Origin: Oscillospiraceae bacterium
GTDB lineage: Bacteria > Bacillota > Clostridia > Oscillospirales > Ruminococcaceae
Assembly (NCBI GenBank): GCA_009780025.1
Contig: WRAV01000002.1
Span: forward strand, 1-38,125
DNA: 38,125 bases
Reading direction: 5' to 3'
In this document: positions 1 to 8,594 of the stretch, in pieces
Numbering within the stretch: the stretch's first letter is position 1
Layout: each line of letters begins with the position of its first letter
The notes under the pieces: generated by a model
Database searches by the model: none
What the model was told of the DNA's origin: nothing
The model's input: only the letters and a program-made list of their open reading frames with translations
Made by a program: the position numbers and the translations under genes

Positions 1-288
1 CAAAGGCAGGTGGGTGTGGGCGGTAGTTGGGTTCTATGGATGATACAGCTCCGCAGCCGACGTGTTCGTCAGTAACGGCGCAGTCAGCGGCAAACACCTC
101 ACCACAAAAACTCCTTACTCTAAACCCGGGCTCGCATAGCGGCTGGGTAAGTTTGCGGGCGGCCAAGGGCTCGAAATCCAAAGGCATCTACTGTTACTCC
201 TGCCTCTGTTGGCAAGCCGGGAGTTCGCAAGAATTGCACACGGGTAAACGCTCTAGTCTTCGCTTACCTGTCCGTATAGTGGGGGTCT
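1..288. other. intergenic DNA without a credible gene
   Basis: The open frames here run into the downstream repeat, have odd composition (rich in Ser, Arg, Cys) and no recognisable domain or convincing ribosome site. I see no RNA gene. It probably belongs to the same mobile or repetitive tract that continues to about position 732. Confidence 0.5.
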
Positions 289-533
289 GGGGGAGTTGTG
301 CGCGACTGGTCTTGGAGCGCACCCGGTCCTCCCCCAGTCGCCTTTCTTTGCTTACTTCTCTTTGGCGAGACAAAGAAAGTAAGTGCCTCCGCGGCATGAG
401 CGGTACAATAATCCCAGCCCGCAGGCTGAATCAATATTTGGTCTTGAACTTGACCTGAGCCCCCGGAACTTCAGCACCAATCGCGGAACGTCACTGGAAA
501 TCAGCGGGACGCGCAGGGGCGCGGCCCCTACAA
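289..533 (+). repeat. dispersed repeat, copy A
   Basis: This stretch aligns almost base for base with 12119-12350: the GGGGGAGTTGT start, the GCGACTGG/CAGTCGCC arms, the CTTTG/CAAAG hairpin at 351-383, the block CCGCGGCATGAGCGGTAC, the block CAGCCCGCAGGCTGA, TTTGGTCTTGAACTTGA, and a GGCCCCTACA end. Short frames on both strands (for example one on the minus strand starting MPRRHLLS) recur in both copies and are best treated as repeat artefacts. No transposase is encoded, so it is a non-autonomous or structural repeat. Confidence 0.75.
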
Positions 534-668
534 CAGTCGTCTGTGGAGTTAGACGGGACGCCCGGATGTGCGGCCCCTACAACAGGCACGGGTGGGATAA
601 AACCCCGACCACGCAACAACAGGCTCCCGGTAAACCGCGGGCAAACGCAGTTCGCCCCTACAACCCCA
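523..668 (+). repeat. cluster of three GCCCCTACA-type short repeats
   Basis: Three units ending in GCCCCTACAAC lie at about 523-534, 572-584 and 653-664. The first two are preceded by a GGGACG-type block and a GC-rich half, so the unit is about 40 bp. The same unit appears at 9853-9960 (as an inverted pair) and at 12341-12352 and 12390-12402. These resemble intergenic palindromic repeats common in gut Clostridia. Confidence 0.65.
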
Positions 669-732
669 GATTTCCCGCGTTACCGTGAGGGTCGGGCTTT
701 CCATGCCAGACCGGCTTGTTCCTTTTTTGACA

Positions 733-768
733 CAAAACAGGCCGACGCATTAACATGCGCCGGCCTGT
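733..768 (-). terminator. rho-independent terminator of the pyruvate:ferredoxin oxidoreductase gene
   Basis: Read on the minus strand, just after the stop codon at 780, a stem ACAGGCCG/CGGCCTGT with a further CGCA/TGCG pairing closes a short loop and is followed by TTTTGTG. The position, 12 bases beyond the stop codon, fits a terminator for that gene. Immediately beyond it lies a GTCAAAAAAGGAACAAG tract that also borders the repeat element at 11985-12507. Confidence 0.8.
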
Positions 769-779
769 CGTTCGCATTA

Positions 780-3700
780 TTACTTAACTTCGTAAAGCTT
801 AGAGAGACGTTCCAGATGCTCGTATTTTTCCTTGGCGACTTTGTCGGCGTGCTCGAAGAGCTCCTCGGCGCGCTCCGGGAATGTGTTGGCCAAAGTGGTA
901 AAGCGCACTTCGCTCTCGATGAACTCTTTGAAGCTCAGGGTTGGGGCCTTGCTGTCCAGCTGGAAGGGGTTCTTGCCCTCGGCCTTTAGGCGCGGGTCAA
1001 AACGGAAGAGGTGCCAGTAGCCGGCGTCTACCGCGTGCTTAGTCTGGAGCTGGCTAGCCGCCATACCGCCCTTGATACCGTGAGCAATACACGGGCTGTA
1101 TGCGATAACGATCGATGGGCCCTTGTAGGTCTCGGCCTCGACAATTGCCTTCATGGTCTGGTTGTAGTCGGCACCCTGACCAACCTGCGCCACATAGACG
1201 TTGCCGTAGCTCATGGCAATAGCCGCAAGATCCTTCTTCTGGCCTTCGCGGCCGGCCGCAGCAAACTGAGCGACTGCGCCGGTAGGCGTAGCTTTGGATG
1301 CCTGACCGCCGGTGTTAGAGTACACTTCGGTGTCGAAGACCAGGATGTTGACGTCTTCTCCGGTGGCGATTACATGGTCTAGCCCGCCAAAGCCAATGTC
1401 GTAGGCCCATCCGTCTCCGCCGAAGGCCCAGACGCTCTTTTTGCCCAGATAATCCTTCTCGTTGAGGATATACTTCAAGATGTCTCTGGCGTCGCTGTCA
1501 CAGGCCCCGCTGCCGCAGCAAGTGCCCACACAGGCTTCCAGCTTGGCGATGAAGTCACGGGTGGCAGCAGTGTTGGCAGCACCGTCATCCATGGTGTCCA
1601 GCCAGTCTTGGGCAAGTTTGCGCAACATCTCGTCGCCCTGGCCGGAAGTTATCAGCTCCTGGACTTTGCCCGCAAGGCGGTTGCGGATCATCCGCTGGCC
1701 CAAGAACATACCGTAAGCGTACTCGGCGTTGTCCTCAAATAGTGAGTTTGCCCAGGTGGGGCCGTTGCCGTTTTTGTCTTTGCAGAACGGGTTGGAGGGT
1801 GCGCTGCCGCCCCAGATGGACGAGCAGCCGGTGGCGTTGGCGATATACATCCGCTCGCCGTAGAGCTGGGTAATTACCTTGGCGTACGGTGTTTCACCGC
1901 AACCCGAGCAAGCGCCCGAGAACTCAAGCAACGGCTGTTTGAACTGGCTGCCCTTGACACTGGTCTCCTTGAATTTCGCCAAGGTCTCATCCTTCTCCGG
2001 CAGCTCAAAGCAGTAAGCGAAAACAGCCTGCTGCTCGGACTGGCTCTCAAGCGGCTCCATGACGATGGCTTTGTTCCCCTTCTTTCCGGGGCAGGCGTTG
2101 AAGCAGACATGGCAGCCCGCGCAGTCCAGCGGGGATACGGCCAAAGAATATTTAAACCCGGTCAGTCCGGTTGCGTCTACAGCCTTGGTTCCGGCTGGCG
2201 CAGCCTTCACTTCCTCGTCGGTGAGGATGTAGGGCCGGATTACCGCGTGGGGACAGACGTAGGAGCAGAAGTTACATTGGATGCAATTTTCCGGCTTCCA
2301 GTTGGGTACATCCACCGCGATGCCCCGCTTTTCGTAAGCGGAGGAGCCCAGCGGGAAGGTGCCGTCTTCCCGGCCCACAAATGTGGAAACCGGCAAGAAG
2401 TCGCCCTTCTGCGCGAATATCGGGGTGTGCACGTTGTTGATAAAGTCCACCAGCGCGCCGTCCTTGCCCTTGGCCACAGGCAGCTCCAGTTTGCCTGGTG
2501 CGGTTTTCCAGGACGCGGGCACCTGTATCTCCTTGAGGTCGGAGATGCCGCGGTCAATGGCGTCCATGTTCATTTTGATGACTTTTTCGCCTTTGCGGCC
2601 GTAACTTGCAACGGCAGCATCCTTCATGTACTTTACGGCTTCGTCAATCGGGATGATGTTCGCCAGCTTAAAGAAGGCAGCCTGCAGCACGGTGTTTATC
2701 CTTGGGCCAAGGCCGAGCTCCCGGCCGATTGCAATAGCGTCGATAGTGAAGAGCTTAATGTCGTTTTCGGCGATATGGCGCTTGACATCGCCGGGCAGGC
2801 GTTTTTCCAGCTCGGCAAGATCCCAGTCGCAGCTCAGCAGGAAGGTTCCGCCCTTTTTGAGGTCGCTGACCATATCGTACCTATCCACGTAGCTTGGGTT
2901 ATGACAGGCCACAAAGTCGGCCTTCTTGACAAGGTAGGTGGATTTTATCGGCTTTTTACCAAAGCGCAGATGGCTAACAGTTATGCCGCCACTCTTTTTG
3001 GAGTCGTAGCTAAAGTATGCCTGCGCGTACATGTCGGTGTGGTCGCCGATGATTTTGATAGAGTTTTTGTTCGCGCCCACCGTACCGTCGGCGCCAAGGC
3101 CCCAGAACTTACAGCTGGTAGTGCCCTTCGGAACTGTGTCTGGGTCTTCGGTCACCGGCAAGCTTAGGTTGGTCACGTCATCCACAATCGAGATGGTGAA
3201 CGGGGACTTCGCGCCGGTTTTGGCGTTCTCGTACACGGCGATGATGTCTCTGGGTTGGGTGTCCTTGCTGCCCAGACCGTAGCGCCCGGTGTATATCGGG
3301 GTGCTCTCGAACTTGCTGCCTTTGGTGGCCAGAACAACGTCTAGGTATAGAGGCTCGCCCAGCGCGCCGGGCTCTTTGGTGCGATCAAGTACGGTGATGG
3401 TCTTTGTCGAGGTCGGGAAAGCCGCAAGCAGCTTGTCTGCGCGGAATGGGCGGTAAAGGTGAACCTTGACCAGGCCGACCTTTTTGCCCTGAGCTATCAG
3501 GTAGTCGATAGTCTCTTCAATGGTCTCACAGACACTGCCCATGGCTACAACTACATGTTCGGCGTCGGGTGCGCCGTAGTAGTTGAACAGGCCGTAATTT
3601 GTGCCGGCACGCTTGTTGACTTCGTTCATGTAGCCCTCTACAACGTCGGGCAGGGCGTCGTAAAAGCTGTTGCAAGCTTCGCGCGCCTGGAAGAATATGT

Positions 3701-4367
3701 CCGGGTTTTGGGCCGTACCCCGCTGTACCGGGTGGTTGGGGTTTAGGGCGTTGCCCCTAAAAGCGTTGACAGCGTCTGTGTCCAGCATCTCGGAGAGGTC
3801 TTTGTAGTCCCAAGTTGCTATCTTGCTGACCTCGTGGGAGGTTCTAAAGCCGTCGAAAAAGTGCAGGAAGGGCAGGCGGCCCTTCATCGCTGCCAGGTGA
3901 GCGACAGCGCCCAAGTCCATGACCTCTTGCACACTGGAAGAGGCCAGCATTGCAAAGCCGGTCTGGCGGCAGGCGTAGATGTCGCTGTGGTCGCCAAAAA
4001 TGCTCAGCGCGTGGGAAGCAACCGCCCGCGCGGACACGTGCAGTACGCAGGGCAGGTTTTCACCGGCCATTTTGTACATGTTGGGAATCATCAGCAAAAG
4101 TCCCTGTGAGGCTGTGTAGGTAGTGGTCATAGCGCCGGCGGCCAATGAGCCGTGAACAGCGCCGGCGGCACCGGCCTCGCTTTGCAGCTCTACTACCTGT
4201 ACCCGCTGGCCGAATACGTTTTCGACCCCGTTTGCGGACATCTTGTCCACTTCTTCCGCCATGTTGGAAGAGGGTGTGATAGGGTAGATCGCCGCAACCT
4301 CGGTAAACGCGTAGGAAACGTGTGCGGCAGCGGTGTTCCCATCCATTGTTTGTAGATTTCTCGCCAT
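780..4367 (-). CDS. nifJ: pyruvate:ferredoxin (flavodoxin) oxidoreductase
   Basis: It oxidises pyruvate with CoA to acetyl-CoA and CO2 and reduces ferredoxin, in the cytoplasm. The 1195-residue chain is full length for the single-chain homodimeric enzyme. The N-terminal pyruvate-binding domain begins with the motif AAIYPITPSSNMAEEVD near residue 30, followed by the CoA-binding domain and an EKR linker near 680. Two ferredoxin-type 4Fe-4S motifs follow, CIQCNFCSYVCP near 696 and CAGCHVCFNACP near 749. The C-terminal thiamine-diphosphate domain carries CSGCGETP near 819 and GGDGWAYDIG near 990, and the cysteines that bind the proximal cluster. The ATG start follows a GGGAGGACGG ribosome site. 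It is a single-gene unit with its own promoter and terminator. It is not part of the eut locus but could connect to the same acetyl-CoA pool. Confidence 0.97.
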   Translation of the reverse strand: MARNLQTMDGNTAAAHVSYAFTEVAAIYPITPSSNMAEEVDKMSANGVENVFGQRVQVVELQSEAGAAGAVHGSLAAGAMTTTYTASQGLLLMIPNMYKMAGENLPCVLHVSARAVASHALSIFGDHSDIYACRQTGFAMLASSSVQEVMDLGAVAHLAAMKGRLPFLHFFDGFRTSHEVSKIATWDYKDLSEMLDTDAVNAFRGNALNPNHPVQRGTAQNPDIFFQAREACNSFYDALPDVVEGYMNEVNKRAGTNYGLFNYYGAPDAEHVVVAMGSVCETIEETIDYLIAQGKKVGLVKVHLYRPFRADKLLAAFPTSTKTITVLDRTKEPGALGEPLYLDVVLATKGSKFESTPIYTGRYGLGSKDTQPRDIIAVYENAKTGAKSPFTISIVDDVTNLSLPVTEDPDTVPKGTTSCKFWGLGADGTVGANKNSIKIIGDHTDMYAQAYFSYDSKKSGGITVSHLRFGKKPIKSTYLVKKADFVACHNPSYVDRYDMVSDLKKGGTFLLSCDWDLAELEKRLPGDVKRHIAENDIKLFTIDAIAIGRELGLGPRINTVLQAAFFKLANIIPIDEAVKYMKDAAVASYGRKGEKVIKMNMDAIDRGISDLKEIQVPASWKTAPGKLELPVAKGKDGALVDFINNVHTPIFAQKGDFLPVSTFVGREDGTFPLGSSAYEKRGIAVDVPNWKPENCIQCNFCSYVCPHAVIRPYILTDEEVKAAPAGTKAVDATGLTGFKYSLAVSPLDCAGCHVCFNACPGKKGNKAIVMEPLESQSEQQAVFAYCFELPEKDETLAKFKETSVKGSQFKQPLLEFSGACSGCGETPYAKVITQLYGERMYIANATGCSSIWGGSAPSNPFCKDKNGNGPTWANSLFEDNAEYAYGMFLGQRMIRNRLAGKVQELITSGQGDEMLRKLAQDWLDTMDDGAANTAATRDFIAKLEACVGTCCGSGACDSDARDILKYILNEKDYLGKKSVWAFGGDGWAYDIGFGGLDHVIATGEDVNILVFDTEVYSNTGGQASKATPTGAVAQFAAAGREGQKKDLAAIAMSYGNVYVAQVGQGADYNQTMKAIVEAETYKGPSIVIAYSPCIAHGIKGGMAASQLQTKHAVDAGYWHLFRFDPRLKAEGKNPFQLDSKAPTLSFKEFIESEVRFTTLANTFPERAEELFEHADKVAKEKYEHLERLSKLYEVK

Positions 4368-4410
4368 ACTTTTTCCGTCCTCCCAATTTCCTTATTATCA
4401 TCTACCAGAT

Positions 4411-4439
4411 ATACTATCATTTACCACTGTGGATGTAAA
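4411..4439 (-). promoter_or_regulatory. sigma-70-type promoter of nifJ
   Basis: On the minus strand TTTACA (4434-4439) and TAGTAT (4411-4416) are separated by exactly 17 bases, about 45 bases upstream of the ATG. Confidence 0.65.
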
Positions 4440-4505
4440 GAGATTTGTTGTGCTCGTGCCCAAAAAATTTGTGAAAAAATCAACCAAGCGTGATTTTCCT
4501 ATACA

Positions 4506-4680
4506 TTTTCCATATTTTTATGGAAAAAATATGCATAACCTCCGGCAACGAAGTAAAAGTTATATACAGAATCTGCGATTAAGTGCTGCGACCGCAGACT
4601 ATTCGCTACAGGGAGTGTAGCGCTTTAGCTAGTAATGGGTTGCCACCGGCCTTGTGCTTGTAATACGGGCACTGGCCGGT
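4506..4680. other. series of stem-loops in the nifJ / corC-like intergenic region
   Basis: The 416-base divergent spacer holds no gene but several perfect inverted repeats: TTTTCCATA/TATGGAAAA (4506-4527), TCTGCG/CGCAGA (4572-4598), CGCTACA/TGTAGCG (4604-4622) and ACCGGCC/GGCCGGT with an inner GTGC/GCAC (4645-4680). They could be operators or parts of a small structured RNA. They sit upstream of the likely promoter of the next plus-strand gene, so a leader role for that gene would need an earlier start site. Confidence 0.4.
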
Positions 4681-4714
4681 TGAAAACGATTTGTTAACAA
4701 TCGCGGTTTTCGGC

Positions 4715-4743
4715 TTGTGTGTAGGAACGGTTTCTGGTAAAAT
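4715..4743 (+). promoter_or_regulatory. candidate promoter of the CNNM/CorC gene
   Basis: TTGTGT (4715-4720) and TAAAAT (4738-4743) are spaced by 17 bases, a short distance upstream of the coding region. Confidence 0.45.
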
Positions 4744-4783
4744 AAAAATGTATGCGTGATCGAGAGAGCGCTGACCTCTGCCC

Positions 4784-6079
4784 TTGTGGCGGCGGCGCGC
4801 AGAGGGAGTTGAGCTTATTTTAGAAGATCACAGTTGGGTGATGTACATAGCCATTGTGGTGCTGATTTTGTTGTCCTGCGTTTTTGCGGCCTCAGAGACG
4901 GCGCTTTCTACCATCAACAAAATACGCCTTAAAAAGAACGCCCAGGAGGGAGACCGCAAGGCCCAGGCGGTTCTCGCCCTTATAGAGCACTACGATAAAA
5001 CCCTGACCACCATTTTGGTCTCCACCAACCTTATTGCGGTGGCAGTCTCCACCATGGGCACTCTTGTGTTCATTGCACTGTTTGGAGCTTCCGGCGCCAT
5101 CGTTTCAACAATAGTCTTCACCGTCCTCTTTTTGGCAGGCGAGATTCTGCCCAAAACATACGCCAGCAAAAACAGCGAGAAAGTCGCTTTTAAGTCACCG
5201 GGGTTCTTGCGGGTGGCCGGGGTGATTCTCTTCCCCCTTTGTTTTTTGATTGTCAAGCTACAGGGCGCCATGCAAAAACCCGGCAGCCCTGAAGATAAAA
5301 CCCCATCCATCACCGAGGAAGAGCTCATACACTTCATAGAATCGATTGAAGAGGAGGGCGTGCTCGAAGAGCAGGAGAGCAGCATGGTTCAGTCGGCGCT
5401 GGAGTTCGACGAGACCAGCCTGCGCGAGGTAATTACCCCACGTGTAAGCCTGGAGGCCTTGGACGCCGACAGCACACAGGAGGAAATCTCCAAGTTTCTG
5501 CTGGAGGTAAAGCATAGCCGGGTACCGGTCTTTGAGACTTCGATCGACAACGTTATCGGGGTGCTGCAGGCTCAGGACGCTATGCGCCGCATTATATCCG
5601 GAGAAGAGGTTGACCTTAGGGCAATAATACAGAAGCCCTGTTTTGTCCACAAGGGGATGAAGCTTTCCGGGCTGCTAAGCGTATTTAAGTCCAGGGAGGC
5701 CACCATGGCCGTCGTGCTGGACGAGTATGGCGGCACTGTGGGTATTGTAACCCCAACCGACCTGCTTGAACACCTGGTCGGTGACTTTTACGACGAGGAA
5801 TACTCTGACAATCTCAAGGAGCACGATGACGGCTCCTACGAGATAGACGGCGGCTACTACCTCGAGGATATGTTCGAGAAACTGGATATAAAACCGGCAG
5901 ACCCCGAGATTGAATACACTACGGTCAACGGCTGGGCGATGAGCGTAATCGGCTTTATCCCCGAGGTTGGGGAGAGCTTTGAGTTCGGTGGGTACAGCTT
6001 TAAGGTGACACAGGTAGATGGTAATAAGATTGTGCGGTTGAGGGCGGTGCCTTGCACAGATAATAAAAAAGAACAATAG
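4784..6079 (+). CDS. CNNM/CorC (HlyC) family membrane protein with CBS domains
   Basis: Members of this family are inner-membrane proteins linked to Mg2+ (or other cation) export and homeostasis; they were first called hemolysins. The sequence shows the DUF21/CNNM membrane domain from about residue 20 to 150 with the early motif FAASETALSTINKIRLKK. A tandem CBS pair covers about 205-330, including ITPRVSLEALD and VVLDEYGGTVGIVTPTDLLEH. A C-terminal CorC/HlyC domain covers about 345-425. At 431 residues it has the usual length. The start is uncertain: the TTG at 4784 has no clear ribosome site, AGAGGGAG at 4801-4808 would suit an ATT at 4817, and an ATG lies at 4841 at the beginning of the first membrane helix. 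The downstream lipoprotein gene follows after 21 bases. Confidence 0.9.
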   Translation: MWRRRAEGVELILEDHSWVMYIAIVVLILLSCVFAASETALSTINKIRLKKNAQEGDRKAQAVLALIEHYDKTLTTILVSTNLIAVAVSTMGTLVFIALFGASGAIVSTIVFTVLFLAGEILPKTYASKNSEKVAFKSPGFLRVAGVILFPLCFLIVKLQGAMQKPGSPEDKTPSITEEELIHFIESIEEEGVLEEQESSMVQSALEFDETSLREVITPRVSLEALDADSTQEEISKFLLEVKHSRVPVFETSIDNVIGVLQAQDAMRRIISGEEVDLRAIIQKPCFVHKGMKLSGLLSVFKSREATMAVVLDEYGGTVGIVTPTDLLEHLVGDFYDEEYSDNLKEHDDGSYEIDGGYYLEDMFEKLDIKPADPEIEYTTVNGWAMSVIGFIPEVGESFEFGGYSFKVTQVDGNKIVRLRAVPCTDNKKEQ

Positions 6080-6100
6080 ACTTCATGGTAAGGCGGTGAC

Positions 6101-6985
6101 GTGTTGAAAAAGGTCTTGGCTGTTTTGCTGGTTGTTGCGGTGCTGCTTGCCGGCTGTGCCCGCGATATGCAGGAGTTGCCACTGGAACTTACGGAACCAC
6201 CTGTTGCCGCGTCCCCGCCGGAGCCCCAGACTGAACCTATAATCGAACCGGAGCCTGAACCTGAACCGACAGAGCCGGTGCCGTATGTGCCGGACGATAT
6301 TCGTAGCATTGTCGCGGCGGGGCGGTTTGTCGGTGAGTTTGATCTCTGGGATGGTGGCGAGCAGCACTACACCACTTACGAAAACCCGCTGCTGCGCCTG
6401 CGCTACCATTTTGATGAAGACGAGGACACTCCGAGGCCGGATTTGTTCATTGGTGTTAGTCCGTCTGAGTATTCGGACGGTCTCTTTGACGCATTGAGTT
6501 TTGGCAACCGTATGGTTATGCGTTTGATTGAAGGTGACGGGCGCGAGTGGGTCGAGCAGCAAGTACGGGCGCACGAAGAGCAGCTTGTCGAGATGTACCA
6601 AGATTTTCTGCGTTATCTTGTGGAAGAGATGGGCTATGACCTTGAGCAATTGCGACGCAACATGCGCGAATCAAGGCAGCAGAGTGATGAGTGGCATGAG
6701 GAGCAGGGCGATGTTCTCGAACGCCGCTTCGATGTATCGGACCACGAAGAGCTTGCTTTTTGGCCAGCCGAGCATCTTGTGGCTGGACTCTACTACCGGG
6801 GCTACCACATAAACATTGTGGAGCCTTTCACGGGATTTTGGAATGGAACCAGCTACCTGTACGCACAGCTAGACCACAATCGCGCTGTAGTTGTGCATGT
6901 TGCGGCATGGAACGAAGAGCAGGTAAGGGAGCACATTGCCCGCTTTTCGCTACTAGAGGAATCGGAAATTATTCAAGGGAGCTGA
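6101..6985 (+). CDS. putative lipoprotein of unknown function
   Basis: The GTG start lies behind AAGGCGG. The N-terminus has a lysine pair, a hydrophobic stretch and a textbook lipobox LLAGC with Cys19, so the mature protein should be lipid-anchored outside the membrane. A Pro/Glu-rich spacer (about residues 25-62, repeated EPEP) separates the anchor from a soluble domain that is acidic and rich in aromatic residues. I do not recognise the domain. It lies 21 bases after the CorC-like gene and 6 bases before proB, so it is probably cotranscribed with both, which does not by itself reveal a role. Confidence 0.8.
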   Translation: MLKKVLAVLLVVAVLLAGCARDMQELPLELTEPPVAASPPEPQTEPIIEPEPEPEPTEPVPYVPDDIRSIVAAGRFVGEFDLWDGGEQHYTTYENPLLRLRYHFDEDEDTPRPDLFIGVSPSEYSDGLFDALSFGNRMVMRLIEGDGREWVEQQVRAHEEQLVEMYQDFLRYLVEEMGYDLEQLRRNMRESRQQSDEWHEEQGDVLERRFDVSDHEELAFWPAEHLVAGLYYRGYHINIVEPFTGFWNGTSYLYAQLDHNRAVVVHVAAWNEEQVREHIARFSLLEESEIIQGS

Positions 6986-6991
6986 ACTGTT

Positions 6992-7789
6992 TTGCAGGAC
7001 TTTAAAAACGCGAAACGCATAGTGGTAAAGGTGGGCACCTCCACACTTACCTACGATACCGGGCGGATAAACATCCGGCGGCTGGAGCGGTTGGTTGCCG
7101 TGCTTTCCGACCTTGCGAACTCCGGCAAGGAGATTGCACTGGTCTCTTCTGGCGCGATAGCGGTGGGCGTGGGCAAGCTTGGCCTGCGCGAGAGGCCCAG
7201 CCAAATCGCGCTGCGCCAGGCGGCTGCGGCTGTTGGCCAGTGTGAGCTGATGCATCTTTACGACCAGCACTTCTCGCAGTATTACCACAAGGTAGCCCAG
7301 CTGTTGCTGACCAGGGACGTGGTGGACGATCCCACCCGATGCGCGAATGTGGTTAACACCTTCACCGCGCTATTTGAGCTGGGAGCGATACCGATAATAA
7401 ACGAGAACGATACCGTCTCCACTGCCGAGCTGGAAGGCGAAAGCTTTGGTGACAATGACCGCCTTTCCTCGCTGGTGGCAACTTTGATAAACGCCGACGG
7501 CCTTATTGTCCTCAGCGACATTGACGGTCTATACACCGCTAACCCCCAAAGCGACCCCAGCGCCAAACTAATCCCGCTGGTAAAGCGGATTGATGATGAG
7601 CTTCTGGCCTGCGCCGGCGGCACAGTCTCCGGCCGTGGCACTGGCGGTATGACCACTAAAATTCAGGCGGCTCAGCTGGTCACCGCACAGGGCATTCCCA
7701 TGGCGATAGTCAATGGCAAAGACCCGGACAACCTATACAGAGTGCTTGAGGGCGCACAGGTAGGTACTGTGTTCAGAGGGCAGAAGTGA
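6992..7789 (+). CDS. proB: glutamate 5-kinase
   Basis: It phosphorylates glutamate to gamma-glutamyl phosphate, the first step of proline synthesis. The amino-acid-kinase fold is evident from VVKVGTSTLT near the start, LVSSGAIAVGVGKLG near residue 50, INENDTVST near 135, and SDIDGLYTANP and GTGGMTTKIQAAQ further on. The 265-residue protein consists of the kinase domain only; the C-terminal PUA domain of the longer (about 367-residue) enterobacterial enzyme is absent, as in many Bacillota. It starts with TTG behind GGGAG. Its TGA stop overlaps the GTG of the next gene (GTGA), indicating translational coupling. Confidence 0.95.
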   Translation: MQDFKNAKRIVVKVGTSTLTYDTGRINIRRLERLVAVLSDLANSGKEIALVSSGAIAVGVGKLGLRERPSQIALRQAAAAVGQCELMHLYDQHFSQYYHKVAQLLLTRDVVDDPTRCANVVNTFTALFELGAIPIINENDTVSTAELEGESFGDNDRLSSLVATLINADGLIVLSDIDGLYTANPQSDPSAKLIPLVKRIDDELLACAGGTVSGRGTGGMTTKIQAAQLVTAQGIPMAIVNGKDPDNLYRVLEGAQVGTVFRGQK

Positions 7790-8574
7790 ACATTAATGAG
7801 CCTGACCAGCGCCGCAAAATTTTAATCTTGTATTTTTCCGGCACGGGCGCGACAAAGAAGGTTGCGCAGATCATGCACATGCAGTTATCGCAAAGATACA
7901 CGGTCAGTATCTCTTCGATTGAGGACGATGCAGGCTTAGATATAAATGATTACGATGCTTTAATAGTCGGCACCCCGGTTTATCACGCGGCCCCACCGCG
8001 TATTGTAACAAGCTATTTTGAACACATACGTCCGCTGGTTAAGGCTCTGCCCGCACTGATTTATAACACGCGGGGGCTTTGCGCTCTTAACACCAACCGA
8101 ATACTGGCAAAGCAACTATACAAAAAGAAGATCGTCACAATCATGGATACGGCTTACCGAAGCCCGGCAAGCGACGGCTCGCTGATAGCCCCCCGCATTA
8201 AGAGGTTCTTCGAGTTCGAGCCAGGACTAAACCGCAAAGTCACCAAAGACTGCAAGGCGTTTGTAAAGTTGCTGCAATCCGGTAGCTTGCGGGTCTATAT
8301 TCCACGGTTCCAAATTGGCAGCTTGATAAACGCTCCTAACAAGTTGGCGGGTCAGCTTATCAGGCTGAAAATACACCTTCACCGGGGACGATGCACAAAG
8401 TGCGGCAAATGCACGGCAAACTGCCCGATGGGAGCTCTAAGTAAGGACTTTTCCGGCTGGCCTGTGGTTGCAAAAAACGAATGCATAAACTGCTACCGCT
8501 GCATTCATAGGTGCCCATGCCTGGCGCTATCGCTGAGCAAGAGAAAACCCACAGACAGAGTACTGAGGTATTGA
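7786..8574 (+). CDS. EFR1-type flavodoxin/ferredoxin fusion protein
   Basis: The N-terminal part is flavodoxin-like, with an FMN phosphate loop LYFSGTGATKKVAQ at about residues 15-28 and GTPVYHAAPP near 65. The C-terminal part holds two 4Fe-4S ferredoxin motifs, CTKCGKCTANCP and CINCYRCIHRCP, at about residues 202-245. Such proteins are presumed low-potential electron carriers, but their partners are mostly unknown. The gene overlaps the proB stop by GTGA and has an AGAGGG ribosome site 5 bases upstream. ProA follows within about 20 bases. The position between proB and proA is unusual because neither proline step needs a ferredoxin; NADPH serves ProA. It may simply have been captured by the operon. 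Confidence 0.88.
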   Translation: MNINEPDQRRKILILYFSGTGATKKVAQIMHMQLSQRYTVSISSIEDDAGLDINDYDALIVGTPVYHAAPPRIVTSYFEHIRPLVKALPALIYNTRGLCALNTNRILAKQLYKKKIVTIMDTAYRSPASDGSLIAPRIKRFFEFEPGLNRKVTKDCKAFVKLLQSGSLRVYIPRFQIGSLINAPNKLAGQLIRLKIHLHRGRCTKCGKCTANCPMGALSKDFSGWPVVAKNECINCYRCIHRCPCLALSLSKRKPTDRVLRY

Positions 8575-8594
8575 ACCATATGGGGGGACAAATT

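Noticed and set aside
351-383. Hairpin CTTACTT...AAGTAAG as a gene terminator
   Set aside because: No gene ends upstream of it on either strand, and the hairpin is part of the dispersed repeat that recurs at 12184-12216.
27-989. Overlapping plus-strand reading frames at the left end
   Set aside because: They lie in the repeat tract or run antisense into the end of nifJ, lack ribosome sites and recognisable domains, and parts recur in the copy near 12100.
2109-3167. Long 352-codon plus-strand frame inside nifJ
   Set aside because: It is antisense to a complete, well-conserved enzyme; the high GC content at third positions keeps the opposite frame open.
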